A stretch of 60,212 nt of DNA from Bacteroidales bacterium UBA1215 (GTDB taxonomy: Bacteria > Bacteroidota > Bacteroidia > Bacteroidales > WCHB1-69). Position numbers and translations under genes: made by a program. The stretch is taken from contig DBXJ01000077.1 in NCBI GenBank assembly GCA_002309475.1, positions 3,471 through 63,682 of the forward strand, given 5' to 3'. Shown here one piece after another: positions 44,187 through 53,332 of this stretch (positions are counted from its first letter, which is position 1; every line of letters begins with the position of its first letter). The notes under the pieces were generated by a model that was not told the origin of the DNA, searched no databases, and saw only the letters and a program-made list of their open reading frames with translations.

Positions 44187-45962
44187 ATGGGTAGAGAAAT
44201 TAAATTCAGTTTAGTATATAGAGACATGTGGCAATCTTCAGGTAAATATCAGCCACGTGTTGACCAACTTGTAAAAATTGCTCCGGTTATTATTGACATG
44301 GGATGCTTTGCTCGTGTAGAAACCAACGGAGGTGCTTTTGAACAAGTAAATCTATTATATGGTGAAAATCCTAATAAAGCAGTACGCGAATGGGTAAAAC
44401 CTTTTAACAAAGCCGGCATCCAAACACACATGTTGGAGCGTGCTTTGAACGGCATACGTATGTATCCTGTTCCGGCAGACGTACGCCAATTGATGGCAAA
44501 AGTAAAGAAAGCCCAAGGCGTTGACATCATGCGTTCTTTTTGCGGTTTGAACGACCATAGAAATCTCGAATTATCCGTTAAATATGCAAAGGAAGCCGGC
44601 ATGATATCGCAAGCGGCACTAAGTATCACTCATTCTCCTATCCATACAGTGGAATACTATATGGGTGTGGTGGACAAATTGGTGGAATATGGTGCGGACG
44701 AAATTTGCTTAAAAGATATGGCGGGTGTTGGCCGTCCTGTTACATTAGGCAAATTGGTAAAATGTATCAAAGACAAATATCCTCATATAGCCGTTCAATA
44801 TCACGGACATTCCGGTCCCGGATTCTCTGTCGCCTCCATGTTGGAAGTGGCACGTGCCGGTGCCGATTACATTGATGTAGCCATGGAACCACTTTCTTGG
44901 GGTATGGTTCATCCGGATATTATCACTATTCGTGCCATGTTGAAAGATGCGGGTTTTACGGTTCCTGATATCAATATGGACGCTTACATGGAAGCACGCA
45001 GATTGAACCAATCGTTTATGGACGATTTTTTGGGAGAATTTATCAACCCGAGAAACAAAATTATGACCTCTTTGTTGGTCGGATGCGGTCTCCCGGGTGG
45101 AATGATGGGGTCTATGATGTCGGATTTGAAAGACATGCACGCCGCCATCAATGCTGCATACCGCAAACATGGTCATCCTGAAGTAACTCTTGACAATCTT
45201 TTGGTGCAATTATTCCAAGAAGTGGAACACATTTGGCCTATGTTAGGCAATCCTCCTTTGGTAACACCTTTCAGCCAATATGTTAAAAATATTGCATTGA
45301 TGAATATCTTTTCACTGGCAAACGGCGAGCCGCGATTCTCTCGTATTGACAAGGATAGTTGGAATATGATTTTAGGAAAAACCGGAAAACTTCCCGGCAC
45401 GCTTGCTCCCGAAATCATTGCTTTGGCAAAAGAGAAAAATTTGGAATTCTACACCGGCACTCCTCACGATATGGTTGAAAACCAATTGGATGTATATCGA
45501 AAAGAGATGGATGAGAATGGTTGGGACTATGGTCAGGATGATGAAGAATTGTTTGAATTGGCCATGCACGACCGTCAATATAGGGATTACAAATCCGGCA
45601 TTGCCAAAAAACGTTTTGAAGAAGATTTGGCAAAATTACGTGCCGAAAAGGCTGCTGCCTTGGCACCTGTTTCCAAAGAAAAACAAATGGAACGTACTTT
45701 GGCATACATTTCCGACAAATATCCTAATGCCACTCCGGTGATTGCCCCTGTAAGCGGAACACTCGTTTGGGAAGCCGACTTCACCGACAAGTCGGTGGCA
45801 CCACAACCGGGAACAAGCTACAAAAAAGGCGACCATATAGCTTCTATTGAGGCATTCTATGGTTTGGAAGATGTAGTGGCTCCTGTTGACGGAACCCTTG
45901 TTGACACTTGTATCGAACAAGGCACCAAAGTAGAAAAAGGCGAAATTATCGCATGGATATAA
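44187..45962 (+). CDS. Oxaloacetate decarboxylase alpha / pyruvate carboxylase B-type carboxyltransferase with a lysine-less biotinyl-like domain
   Basis: 591 residues. The carboxyltransferase TIM barrel is complete: FSLVYRDMWQSSGKY with the metal-binding Asp, ICLKDMAGVGRP with the catalytic Lys, and VQYHGHSGPG with metal-binding His residues. The conserved PC_OADA region follows. The C-terminal domain (residues about 520-591, PVIAPVSGTLVWEADF to KVEKGEIIAWI) has the biotinyl/lipoyl fold, but where E-A-M-K-M/T is expected the sequence reads E555-A-F-Y558-G, so the biotin-accepting Lys is replaced by Tyr. It may therefore take carboxybiotin from a separate carrier; no such carrier gene is in the window. 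Monocistronic, its own promoter. Confidence 0.88.
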   Translation: MGREIKFSLVYRDMWQSSGKYQPRVDQLVKIAPVIIDMGCFARVETNGGAFEQVNLLYGENPNKAVREWVKPFNKAGIQTHMLERALNGIRMYPVPADVRQLMAKVKKAQGVDIMRSFCGLNDHRNLELSVKYAKEAGMISQAALSITHSPIHTVEYYMGVVDKLVEYGADEICLKDMAGVGRPVTLGKLVKCIKDKYPHIAVQYHGHSGPGFSVASMLEVARAGADYIDVAMEPLSWGMVHPDIITIRAMLKDAGFTVPDINMDAYMEARRLNQSFMDDFLGEFINPRNKIMTSLLVGCGLPGGMMGSMMSDLKDMHAAINAAYRKHGHPEVTLDNLLVQLFQEVEHIWPMLGNPPLVTPFSQYVKNIALMNIFSLANGEPRFSRIDKDSWNMILGKTGKLPGTLAPEIIALAKEKNLEFYTGTPHDMVENQLDVYRKEMDENGWDYGQDDEELFELAMHDRQYRDYKSGIAKKRFEEDLAKLRAEKAAALAPVSKEKQMERTLAYISDKYPNATPVIAPVSGTLVWEADFTDKSVAPQPGTSYKKGDHIASIEAFYGLEDVVAPVDGTLVDTCIEQGTKVEKGEIIAWI

Positions 45963-46034
45963 ACGTTTTATCTATCTGCAAAAGCACATTTGGAGCCTTT
46001 TGCAAATTATAAAACCCATTATTGATAAGCATGT

Positions 46035-46042
46035 TATCTTTG
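46035..46042 (+). promoter_or_regulatory. -7 promoter box immediately before rsmA
   Basis: TATCTTTG ends 4 bases before the rsmA ATG. If transcription starts about 7 bases downstream of the box, the message would be leaderless or nearly so. Confidence 0.45.
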
Positions 46043-46046
46043 CAAA

Positions 46047-46826
46047 ATGATAGACAACGTTAGAGCAAAGAAAAATTTAGGACAACATTTTTTGGTTGAC
46101 ACATCCATTGCCCACAATATTGTCAATAGTTTGTCGGGCGACTACTTGGATGTTTTGGAAGTGGGTCCCGGCATGGGTGCCTTGACAAGCATTTTATTGG
46201 AAAACGATGTCTATCGCCTGCATGTGGTGGAAATTGACCAAGAGTCAGTTGCCTACTTGGAGCAACACCTGCCGCAACTCCGCGGCAGAATTTGGCAAGA
46301 AAACTTTTTGAAAATGGATTTTGACAAAATTTTTTCGCAGCCATTTTCCATCATCGGCAATTTTCCCTACAATATCTCCTCACAAATTCTCTTCAAAATT
46401 CTTGATGAGAAAGACAAAGTGCCGGAAGTGGTCGGCATGTTTCAAAAAGAAGTGGCAGAACGCATTGCCTCTGCCGCCGGGAATAAATCGTATGGAATTT
46501 TAAGTGTACTTCTGCAGGCATTCTACGATATTGAATATTTATTCACTGTCAACGAAAATGCTTTCAATCCGCCTCCCAAAGTAAAATCGGCAGTGATACG
46601 ACTCAAACGCAATCAAGTGCAACATCTCGACTGCGATGAAAAAATATTTAAACAAATTGTCAAAACCGCCTTCAATCAAAGAAGAAAAATGCTACGCAAT
46701 TCTTTGAAAAACATTTGTTTTGAAGAAGACTTTACAAAAAAAAGAATCTTCGACCAAAGACCGGAGACTCTTTCTGTTGCTGATTTTATCTATATTACGC
46801 AGCACGTAACAGACCCATCCTTATAA
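46047..46826 (+). CDS. rsmA: 16S rRNA dimethyladenosine transferase
   Basis: 259 residues. The N-terminus MIDNVRAKKNLGQHFLVD carries the conserved KKxLGQHFL motif. SAM motif LEVGPGMGALT, catalytic NFPYNISSQILFKIL, and the late FNQRRKMLRNSL are diagnostic of RsmA/KsgA, which dimethylates A1518 and A1519 in the 16S rRNA 3' hairpin. It converges on the neighbouring minus-strand lipoprotein gene with only 4 bases between the stops. Confidence 0.95.
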   Translation: MIDNVRAKKNLGQHFLVDTSIAHNIVNSLSGDYLDVLEVGPGMGALTSILLENDVYRLHVVEIDQESVAYLEQHLPQLRGRIWQENFLKMDFDKIFSQPFSIIGNFPYNISSQILFKILDEKDKVPEVVGMFQKEVAERIASAAGNKSYGILSVLLQAFYDIEYLFTVNENAFNPPPKVKSAVIRLKRNQVQHLDCDEKIFKQIVKTAFNQRRKMLRNSLKNICFEEDFTKKRIFDQRPETLSVADFIYITQHVTDPSL

Positions 46827-46830
46827 TATC

Positions 46831-47367
46831 TTATTCGCTAATGGAATAATCTTGGCATTCTATATAATAGAATGTTAATGGTTGACCGCCATTTTGTGCT
46901 ATTTGTTCTCTATAGGCTTTTATTTGTTGCAATTGCGGATTTTCTTCCGAATTGATATCCACACCTTGCTGTTCGGTAACACAAATATGTCCTTCTTGCG
47001 TGGTGTCTTGCAAAACTTGTTGTTCCCACTGATTTAAATAATCTTCATCCACTACCAACATCACTTTTACAATTCCGTTAATAGTGTAATGTTTGTCAAT
47101 GGTTTCTTTGTCAAAAGGTGCATTGCCGTCTTTGGTGAAAACTGTTATGGTTTCCTCAGAAGAGTCACTGCCTAACATTAATTTTCTGCCACTTACCGCA
47201 CAAATATGTTTGGCTACTCCTTGCACATTAATGGTGGAATCTACTAATTGTCCCATGATGGATGACAATTCGTCCACGGTGTAAATTTTCGGCTCATTTT
47301 CTTTATTGGCACATGCTGCCAACAAACCAAGAGCTACTACTGCAATAAATACTTTAAAATTCTTCAT
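46831..47367 (-). CDS. Small lipoprotein with OB-fold-like domain
   Basis: 178 residues from the ATG at 47367, giving the lipoprotein signal MKNFKVFIAVVALGLLAAC. A longer in-frame start lies inside the end of nadB and gives no signal. The mature part has TVDELSSIMGQLVDSTINVQGVAKHICAVSGRKLMLGSDSSEETITVF, the strand pattern of the OB-fold 'tRNA_anti-like' lipoproteins, then a hydrophilic C-terminus. Function unknown. It follows nadB by 10 bases, so the two are co-transcribed. Confidence 0.78.
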   Translation of the reverse strand: MKNFKVFIAVVALGLLAACANKENEPKIYTVDELSSIMGQLVDSTINVQGVAKHICAVSGRKLMLGSDSSEETITVFTKDGNAPFDKETIDKHYTINGIVKVMLVVDEDYLNQWEQQVLQDTTQEGHICVTEQQGVDINSEENPQLQQIKAYREQIAQNGGQPLTFYYIECQDYSISE

Positions 47368-47377
47368 GTGTTTGTTT

Positions 47378-48943
47378 TTATTCGTTATTTTTTGGTGGAT
47401 AATCAATAGAATAATGCAAGCCTAAACTTTCTTTTCGTTTCATTGCCTCGCGAATAATCAAATAAGCGGTACAAATCATGTTTCTCAATTCACAAATCGG
47501 TTTAGTGACTTCAGAATGCTGATATAAATCTTCTGTTTCTCTATAAATAATATTCAATCTATCAAAAGCCCGTTGCAAGCGATGGTCGGAACGGACAATT
47601 CCTACATAATAACTCATCATGGCTTGCAATTCACGGACACTTTGTGTTACTAAAATCATTTCTTCGTTGGAAACTGTCCCTTCTGCATTCCAATCTTGAA
47701 TGCCTTCTTGGAAATCAATGTTTGGCAACAAGTTTGAAGAATGTTCGCATGCACGATGAGAAAATACCAATGCCTCCAACAAGGAATTTGATGCCAAACG
47801 ATTGGCACCATGCAAACCCGTAGAAGAGCATTCTCCCAAAGCATATAAATGATTGATGGAAGTTTTGCCCCACTTGTCCACCCAAATGCCTCCACAGGAA
47901 TAATGTGCTGCAGGAACCACCGGTATCATATCTTTTGTAGCATCAATACCTATTGACAAACATTTGCTATAGATATTGGGGAAATGATTGAAAAACACCG
48001 ATTTTTCCAGATGACGGGCATCTAAAAACACGTGACTTTCACCACTGATTTTTATTTCGTGGTCAACAGCTCTTGACACAATATCTCTCGGTGCCAAAGA
48101 ACCTCTTTCGTCATATTTTTTCATAAAAGCATTGCCATGCCAGTCTTTCAATTCTGCACCGGCACCTCTCAACGCCTCGGTGATTAAAAATGCGGGTCTC
48201 TCGTTGGGATTGTACAAAGTGGTGGGATGAAATTGAACAAATTCCATACCTCTTACTGCACCTTTTGCACGATGTACCATGGCCACGCCATCACCGGTGG
48301 CAACACGCGGATTGGTGGTATTGCCATAAATATTGCCAATTCCGCCTGTAGCAACAACGGTAATTTTTGCCAAAAATGTCTCTACCTTTTTGCTATGAGG
48401 ATTGTAAACATAAGCCCCATAGCAACAAATATCGGACGAATGCTTGGTAACTTTTACTCCCAAATGATGCTGGGTGATTAGTTCCACGGCAAAATAATTT
48501 TCCAATATCTCTATATTGGCATTTTCTTTTGCCTTTTGATATAATTTTTGTTCAATTTCTAATCCTGTTTCATCTTTATGGTGCAAAACTCTGAATTCTG
48601 AGTGCCCTCCTTCTCGGGCCAAATCAAATTTTCCCGTTCGATTTTTGTCAAAATCCACTCCCCACTCTACCAATTCTTTCACCCTTGCAGTGGATTCGGT
48701 AATGGTAATTCTCACTATTTCCGGATCTGACAACTCACAACCCGCTATCATGGTATCTTTGATATGCTTTGCGTAGGTATCGGGGTCGTACATAACCGCT
48801 GCGATACCGCCTTGAGCGTATTTTGTGGAAGTTTCTTCTGCATTGTCTTTTGCTATCATGCAAACTTTCCCGAATTTGCTTGCCTTCAATGCAAAACTCA
48901 ACCCAGCTACGCCTGTTCCTATAACCAAATAATCTACTTTCAT
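47378..48943 (-). CDS. nadB: L-aspartate oxidase
   Basis: 521 residues. FAD-binding motif VIGTGVAGLSFALKA (G9-x-G11-x-x-G14). AQGGIAAVMYDPD, GGHSEFRVLHHKDETG, EFVQFHPTTLY and the HYSCGGIWVDKWG region match NadB rather than succinate dehydrogenase. It oxidises aspartate to iminoaspartate, the first step of de novo NAD synthesis; nadA and nadC are not in the window. A -7 box TACCTTTG lies about 60 bases upstream on the minus strand. Confidence 0.94.
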   Translation of the reverse strand: MKVDYLVIGTGVAGLSFALKASKFGKVCMIAKDNAEETSTKYAQGGIAAVMYDPDTYAKHIKDTMIAGCELSDPEIVRITITESTARVKELVEWGVDFDKNRTGKFDLAREGGHSEFRVLHHKDETGLEIEQKLYQKAKENANIEILENYFAVELITQHHLGVKVTKHSSDICCYGAYVYNPHSKKVETFLAKITVVATGGIGNIYGNTTNPRVATGDGVAMVHRAKGAVRGMEFVQFHPTTLYNPNERPAFLITEALRGAGAELKDWHGNAFMKKYDERGSLAPRDIVSRAVDHEIKISGESHVFLDARHLEKSVFFNHFPNIYSKCLSIGIDATKDMIPVVPAAHYSCGGIWVDKWGKTSINHLYALGECSSTGLHGANRLASNSLLEALVFSHRACEHSSNLLPNIDFQEGIQDWNAEGTVSNEEMILVTQSVRELQAMMSYYVGIVRSDHRLQRAFDRLNIIYRETEDLYQHSEVTKPICELRNMICTAYLIIREAMKRKESLGLHYSIDYPPKNNE

Positions 48944-49003
48944 TTTCTTATCTTAACTGCATTTTCAATCAAAAATGCAAATTTTGTTAAACATTTCAAA
49001 CTG

Positions 49004-49011
49004 CAAAGGTA
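49004..49011 (-). promoter_or_regulatory. -7 promoter box for nadB
   Basis: TACCTTTG on the minus strand, about 60 bases before the nadB start codon. Confidence 0.5.
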
Positions 49012-49108
49012 GTAAAAAAATACGAATATCCGCTCATTTTTCTTCCATGCCGACTCGTCGTTTGACTGATTTTCCGTCCTACCTTCCTTTTGTTAACAAT
49101 AAAAATGA

Positions 49109-49116
49109 TATTTTTG
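49109..49116 (+). promoter_or_regulatory. -7 promoter box for the MATE gene
   Basis: TATTTTTG, 23 bases before the MATE start. An identical box at 49131-49138 overlaps the start region; if used, translation would have to start at the inner ATG (49185). Confidence 0.45.
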
Positions 49117-49139
49117 CAAATTAGTTATCATATTTTTGC

Positions 49140-50522
49140 ATGCAAACACACGACAACATCAAAAGAGATGAAAAATATCTCTTGATGACACAAACTGCAA
49201 TAAAGCCGTTAGTACTGAGAATGGCATTGCCAACCATTATCAGCATGATGGTGACAGCCTTGTACAATGTTGTAGATGCGGCATTTATCGGGCATTTGAG
49301 CACAGAAGCCACTGCCGGTGTAGGAGTTTCGTTTGCATACATGACTTTTATACAAGCCTTCGGATTTTATTTCGGGCACGGTTCAGGCAACTATATGTCA
49401 AGAGTTCTCGGTGCCCGACAATACCAAAACGCTGAACAGATGGCGGCTACAGGTTTTGGTTCTTCTTTTCTCATCGGACTCATGGCAAGCATATTGGGAT
49501 TGTGCTTTTTGCCGGCACTTTCGCAACTTTTGGGTGCCACACCGGATATAAAAGACTATTCTAACCAATATTTGACATACATTTTGATTGCCACTCCTTT
49601 TATGATGTCTTCTTTGACACTCAACAACCAACTCAGACTACAAGGGAGTGCACAATATGCTATGATAGGATTGGCATCCGGTGCCATTCTAAATATGATT
49701 TTAGACCCCATTTTCATTTTTGGCTTGCATTGGGGTGTTCGCGGGGCAGCTATTGCAACTGCTTGCAGTCAATTGTTTGCATGGTTGTTGTTACTGCGTG
49801 GCACACGATTAGACGGCAATGTTCACCTGCAATTCAAAAATTTCCAACCTACTTGGCATGCCTACAAGGAAATCACTCGTGGCGGTTTGCCGTCCTTGTG
49901 CCGACAAGGATTGATATGTTTTTCAACCATTTGCCTCAATCGTGCGGCTGCCTTCTATGCACAAACCGGCTTAGAAGCCTCTACCATTGCCGCCTTTGCC
50001 ATTGTTTCCCGTATTATGATGTTCGCCTTTGCCATTATCTTAGGTCTTGGACAAGGCTTCCAACCCGTATGCGGGTTCAACTATGGAGCTAAATTGTTTC
50101 ACAGGGTAAGAGCATCTTACTTGTTTACCATGACATTTTCCACCCTGCTCTTGTTGCTCATGAGTATATTCGGCTATATATTTGCTCCACAATTGATAGC
50201 CATATTTAGAGATGCAGATGCTGATTTAATAATTATCGGCACAAAGGTCCTGCGGTGGCAGTGTGCAGTATTTATTCTCAACGGACTAACCACCCCTACC
50301 AATATGTTATTGCAAACCACCGGCAAAGTGATACCGGCCACCTTTTTGTCTGCCTGCCGGCAAGGAATCTTTTTCCTGCTGGTGATATGCACCATTCCCC
50401 CACTATATGGTCTCAACGGACTGATTGCCACACAAGCAATTGCTGACATACTCACCTTCCTGACAGCAACACCCTTTGCTATTATTGCCGCCAAACGATT
50501 GAAAAACAATAAAGAATTATAA
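49140..50522 (+). CDS. MATE family multidrug efflux transporter
   Basis: 460 residues with about 12 hydrophobic helices. The first motif PLVLRMALPTIISMMVTALYNVVDAAFIGHL and the repeated half-motif ITRGGLPSLCRQGLICFSTIC are typical of MATE antiporters, as are the FGFYFGHGSGNYMSRVLGA and RIMMFAFAIILGLGQGFQPVCGFNYGA segments. It exports cationic drugs or metabolites using a sodium or proton gradient. A second possible start is the Met at residue 16. It stands between housekeeping genes and the accessory patch that follows. Confidence 0.93.
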   Translation: MQTHDNIKRDEKYLLMTQTAIKPLVLRMALPTIISMMVTALYNVVDAAFIGHLSTEATAGVGVSFAYMTFIQAFGFYFGHGSGNYMSRVLGARQYQNAEQMAATGFGSSFLIGLMASILGLCFLPALSQLLGATPDIKDYSNQYLTYILIATPFMMSSLTLNNQLRLQGSAQYAMIGLASGAILNMILDPIFIFGLHWGVRGAAIATACSQLFAWLLLLRGTRLDGNVHLQFKNFQPTWHAYKEITRGGLPSLCRQGLICFSTICLNRAAAFYAQTGLEASTIAAFAIVSRIMMFAFAIILGLGQGFQPVCGFNYGAKLFHRVRASYLFTMTFSTLLLLLMSIFGYIFAPQLIAIFRDADADLIIIGTKVLRWQCAVFILNGLTTPTNMLLQTTGKVIPATFLSACRQGIFFLLVICTIPPLYGLNGLIATQAIADILTFLTATPFAIIAAKRLKNNKEL

Positions 50523-50659
50523 GACAAAATAACACTTCATTATTTGGACGTCCATGAGATAGAATAAAATTTAACTTCCTACATTTTTTTTAAGTTACAC
50601 AATTTCCCACTCAATCCTGCGTTATAAAAGTATATTAACTTTTTAAAATATATTCAAAT

Positions 50660-51124
50660 ATGAAAACTGTAAAAATAACAATTGAAGGCACATTAAAAAT
50701 CGTGTGCTACTGTACAGAAAAGGAAGATTTTTGGGACAATTATTATATGGCTTTTGGTTTTGGTAAAATTGATTCCATAAGTGCTACTATTGATGGCAAA
50801 CGCAAGGATATCCAAAATGAAATAGGAGAAGATACAATTGTTCGCAACCTGCTTCGCTCCCAATTTAATTCTCGCGAACAGGGTCTACCTGTAGAGGTCG
50901 GTGAAGACGAAGATCCCTCCGCTATAGTAAATTATGAAATTCAATTGAAAGATAATGAGGAGTTTGATCCTTCTAAACTCCACCTCCAAAAGTCCGTTAA
51001 GGAGTTTCCGCAATATCCGGTTTGGATTGAGGCCACATCAATTCTATACAAGCGTAAAAAGATTAATACGACATCACACCTTGGTGACTATGAAGGAGTT
51101 GAGCCGGAGTTTGAAGTCGATTAA
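50660..51124 (+). CDS. Uncharacterised 154-residue protein
   Basis: No signal peptide or membrane segment. It starts MKTVKITIEGTLKIVCYCTEK and is acidic overall (GEDEDPSAIVNYEIQL, then EFDPSKLHLQKSV), ending GVEPEFEVD. The first part looks like a small beta sheet. No family recognised. Reality is supported by length, codon use without stops and a strong terminator after it. No TAnnTTTG box was found in the 137-base upstream gap. It opens the accessory patch between the MATE gene and ftsE. Confidence 0.65.
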   Translation: MKTVKITIEGTLKIVCYCTEKEDFWDNYYMAFGFGKIDSISATIDGKRKDIQNEIGEDTIVRNLLRSQFNSREQGLPVEVGEDEDPSAIVNYEIQLKDNEEFDPSKLHLQKSVKEFPQYPVWIEATSILYKRKKINTTSHLGDYEGVEPEFEVD

Positions 51125-51152
51125 ACTACTCTGAAAACACATCTTCATTAAT

Positions 51153-51192
51153 AAATAGGAGGTGAGTTAAATAATCACCTCCTATTTTTTTT
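51153..51192. terminator. Strong terminator after the 154-residue gene
   Basis: 13-bp perfect stem AAATAGGAGGTGA / TCACCTCCTATTT with 9-base loop and eight T. The A-run on the other side is short, so it acts mainly on the plus strand. Confidence 0.88.
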
Positions 51193-51354
51193 GTCAATTT
51201 CCCTATGACAACCAATATCCGATTTCATAGAAAACATAATTTGTTCCCTTTAAAATATACTAGTTTGTAAATAAGTTATCCAAGCGAGATGGATTGTACG
51301 AAATTGACACCGGATTTTTGGTATCATGAAAAAATTTTCCTATAGTAATTAATA

Positions 51355-52002
51355 CTATCTATCTAATTCTTTCATCCATTCTTCCAACTTATTTTCAATA
51401 TCACCTTTTTTCAACAAAGGTCTCTTACCTATTTTATTTCCTACAAATTTGTCAAAATCATACAAAAATCTATCTAAATCCTCAAATTGAACTCTATAAC
51501 CATGATAGCCATATTTCTCTATTTCATACAATTTATTGAGATAATCTATATAGATATCTATTAGTGTTCCATTATCTTTAACATTTTTGTAATTATCTAC
51601 AGGTTCAAAATCATAAGCAGCTCTAAAAGCTCGTTCATCTATAATTTGATACACACTCGGATTTAAAAACCGTAGATAAGTAGATGCCATAGGAAGCCCG
51701 ACACCTCCTGTTGAAAGAAGATCGGTTAACACATCTCTGGTCTTAGCCTCATCTAATTTTCTAAGTGATTTTAACTTATTGAGATTGTCCAAAGTTTCGT
51801 CCGTTATCTCCGAAGGGCGGTTTGTTTTCCATTCCCTTATTTGGTGAATATTTTCTCTCGTCAGGTCTTTTCCACGAAGACCATCTAACAAATTCGTTAT
51901 TTCTGGCAAATATCCAAATGGTACACTAATTTCTTTCCCGTCTTTCTCTATGCTATAGGAGGGACCACTCTTTTTTTGCGTTTGATTTAAATTTCGCTTC
52001 AT
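51355..52002 (-). CDS. HhH-glycosylase-like protein of unknown function
   Basis: 215 residues, cytoplasmic. Residues 99-125 read GGVGLPMAS..IIDERA, which has the shape of the helix-hairpin-helix-GPD DNA glycosylase core: a Gly-Val-Gly hairpin, a helix, then a conserved Asp (D122) in the position of the catalytic D-T-H-V aspartate. The N-terminal half is rich in Lys and helices (LDNLNKLKSLRKLDEAK). Proteins of this type occur in accessory regions and are often poorly annotated; a DNA-binding or base-excision role is inferred, not shown. It follows the LRR protein gene by 78 bases in the same direction. Confidence 0.65.
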   Translation of the reverse strand: MKRNLNQTQKKSGPSYSIEKDGKEISVPFGYLPEITNLLDGLRGKDLTRENIHQIREWKTNRPSEITDETLDNLNKLKSLRKLDEAKTRDVLTDLLSTGGVGLPMASTYLRFLNPSVYQIIDERAFRAAYDFEPVDNYKNVKDNGTLIDIYIDYLNKLYEIEKYGYHGYRVQFEDLDRFLYDFDKFVGNKIGKRPLLKKGDIENKLEEWMKELDR

Positions 52003-52080
52003 TTTTTAAAATTATTAATGGTAAATATATGCTTATTATTTGATTATTAAACTTTTATCTATTTTAGAGATGTCCGTATG

Positions 52081-53061
52081 TTAATCCCAAAAGTCATCAC
52101 GATATTCACCTTTATAGTATAGGTCTATCGCATAGCCATGTTGCAGACTTTCGATAAAATCTTTAGAAGATATATTGTGTGGTGATATCTTGACTGCTCC
52201 ACCTAATCTAAATTCAACTTCCTTCAAGGTGCTTGGAAATATAATCTTCTGCAATGCTGTACAACCTATAAATGCTTTTGAATCTATATGTTTCAAAGAC
52301 TCATCAAAAGAGATAGTTGTCAAAGATGTGCAATCCTGAAAAGCTTCGGAACGAATTTGAGTGATATGTTGAAAATCAACTTCTTCCAATTCCACATCTT
52401 CCGAAAAAGCATCTGAACGCAGAATATAACCACTATTCATTCCAATTATTTTTTCCTCTTTGTTGATTTTTTTCAACTTTACAATGTGATCTGTATTTTG
52501 CAATGGCATATTATCGACTTCTTTACGTTCAAAAATACTAGAAATTGATTTTGGCAACCAATCATGTTCGGAAAAACCATTATCAATTTCGCCACTCAAA
52601 AAGAGCCATTCTTTGACACTTATTTGCTCAAAAGTCTCAGGATGCTGTTTAAGAAATTTGACAACTCTTGCGTTTAACTCTTTGTGTTCCTCCAGAAATA
52701 CCGATGTTAATTCCGAATAATCCCGTCTGGGAACAACTATCCATGTCTGCCTTGTACCATATGAAAATTCCCGATCTGTAAGAGAAAACGAAAAAGGACA
52801 TGTTCGTTCACATACCATACCATCAATGGTATAATCCTTTAAATGAGTGTCAACTGTATCTTTATCAGCATGATAAGTAACACAATAATAACAGCGAATA
52901 CCATCAACAATGACATACTCATCCATATCGGCCATATCAATATAAATGGTATTGGCATCTTTACAATATACGTTGGCTGGAATTCGAGGTAGATAAAAAG
53001 CTCGTTTGCCAAACATGATTTTTATATACTTTTCCAACATGAGTGTATGTTTTTCTTTCAT
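52081..53061 (-). CDS. BspA-type leucine-rich-repeat protein
   Basis: 326 residues without a signal peptide. The first 180 residues form an unrecognised alpha/beta domain (VYCKDANTIYIDMADMDEY, then TRQTWIVVPRRDY). The C-terminal part holds about two BspA/LRR_5 repeats (ITQIRSEAFQDCTSLTTI and LKHIDSKAFIGCTALQKI). BspA repeats are usual in secreted surface proteins, but no export signal is present, so this copy may act in the cytoplasm. It lies in tandem between the frameshifted gene and the HhH-like gene. Confidence 0.72.
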   Translation of the reverse strand: MKEKHTLMLEKYIKIMFGKRAFYLPRIPANVYCKDANTIYIDMADMDEYVIVDGIRCYYCVTYHADKDTVDTHLKDYTIDGMVCERTCPFSFSLTDREFSYGTRQTWIVVPRRDYSELTSVFLEEHKELNARVVKFLKQHPETFEQISVKEWLFLSGEIDNGFSEHDWLPKSISSIFERKEVDNMPLQNTDHIVKLKKINKEEKIIGMNSGYILRSDAFSEDVELEEVDFQHITQIRSEAFQDCTSLTTISFDESLKHIDSKAFIGCTALQKIIFPSTLKEVEFRLGGAVKISPHNISSKDFIESLQHGYAIDLYYKGEYRDDFWD

Positions 53062-53151
53062 AATGTTATTAACGATTCCCTACACATCGTGAGGTTTTTA
53101 TAGTAACTAAAGTTGTATTAAAACTACCAATTTTGGCTTTATTTTATTTTG

Positions 53152-53159
53152 CAAAAATA
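53152..53159 (-). promoter_or_regulatory. Possible -7 box for the LRR gene
   Basis: TATTTTTG on the minus strand, about 90 bases before the LRR gene start. Apart from this the 271-base gap is AT-rich with nothing recognisable. Confidence 0.35.
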
Positions 53160-53332
53160 ATCAAATTTCTAATACCAATTTCTTTTTTCTATAATTTTTT
53201 TGTTGCCAATATATATATGATTATCAATTAGTTGTATTAAAAAAAATCTTTACATTGCTTTTTGTTCTTATAGTATTCCTTCTTTATTATTTGTACACTT
53301 TTTGGAAATTTTCTGCTTCTTCCATTTAATGA

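Noticed and set aside
47368..47406. Longer start of the OB-fold lipoprotein gene
   Set aside because: It would overlap nadB and place the signal peptide internally; the ATG at 47367 gives a normal lipoprotein signal.
51250..51340. Stop-free stretch that might be a gene relic (LSKRDGLYEIDTGFLVS)
   Set aside because: Two plus-strand frames are equally plausible, both very short and without a start or known family, so I do not call a pseudogene.
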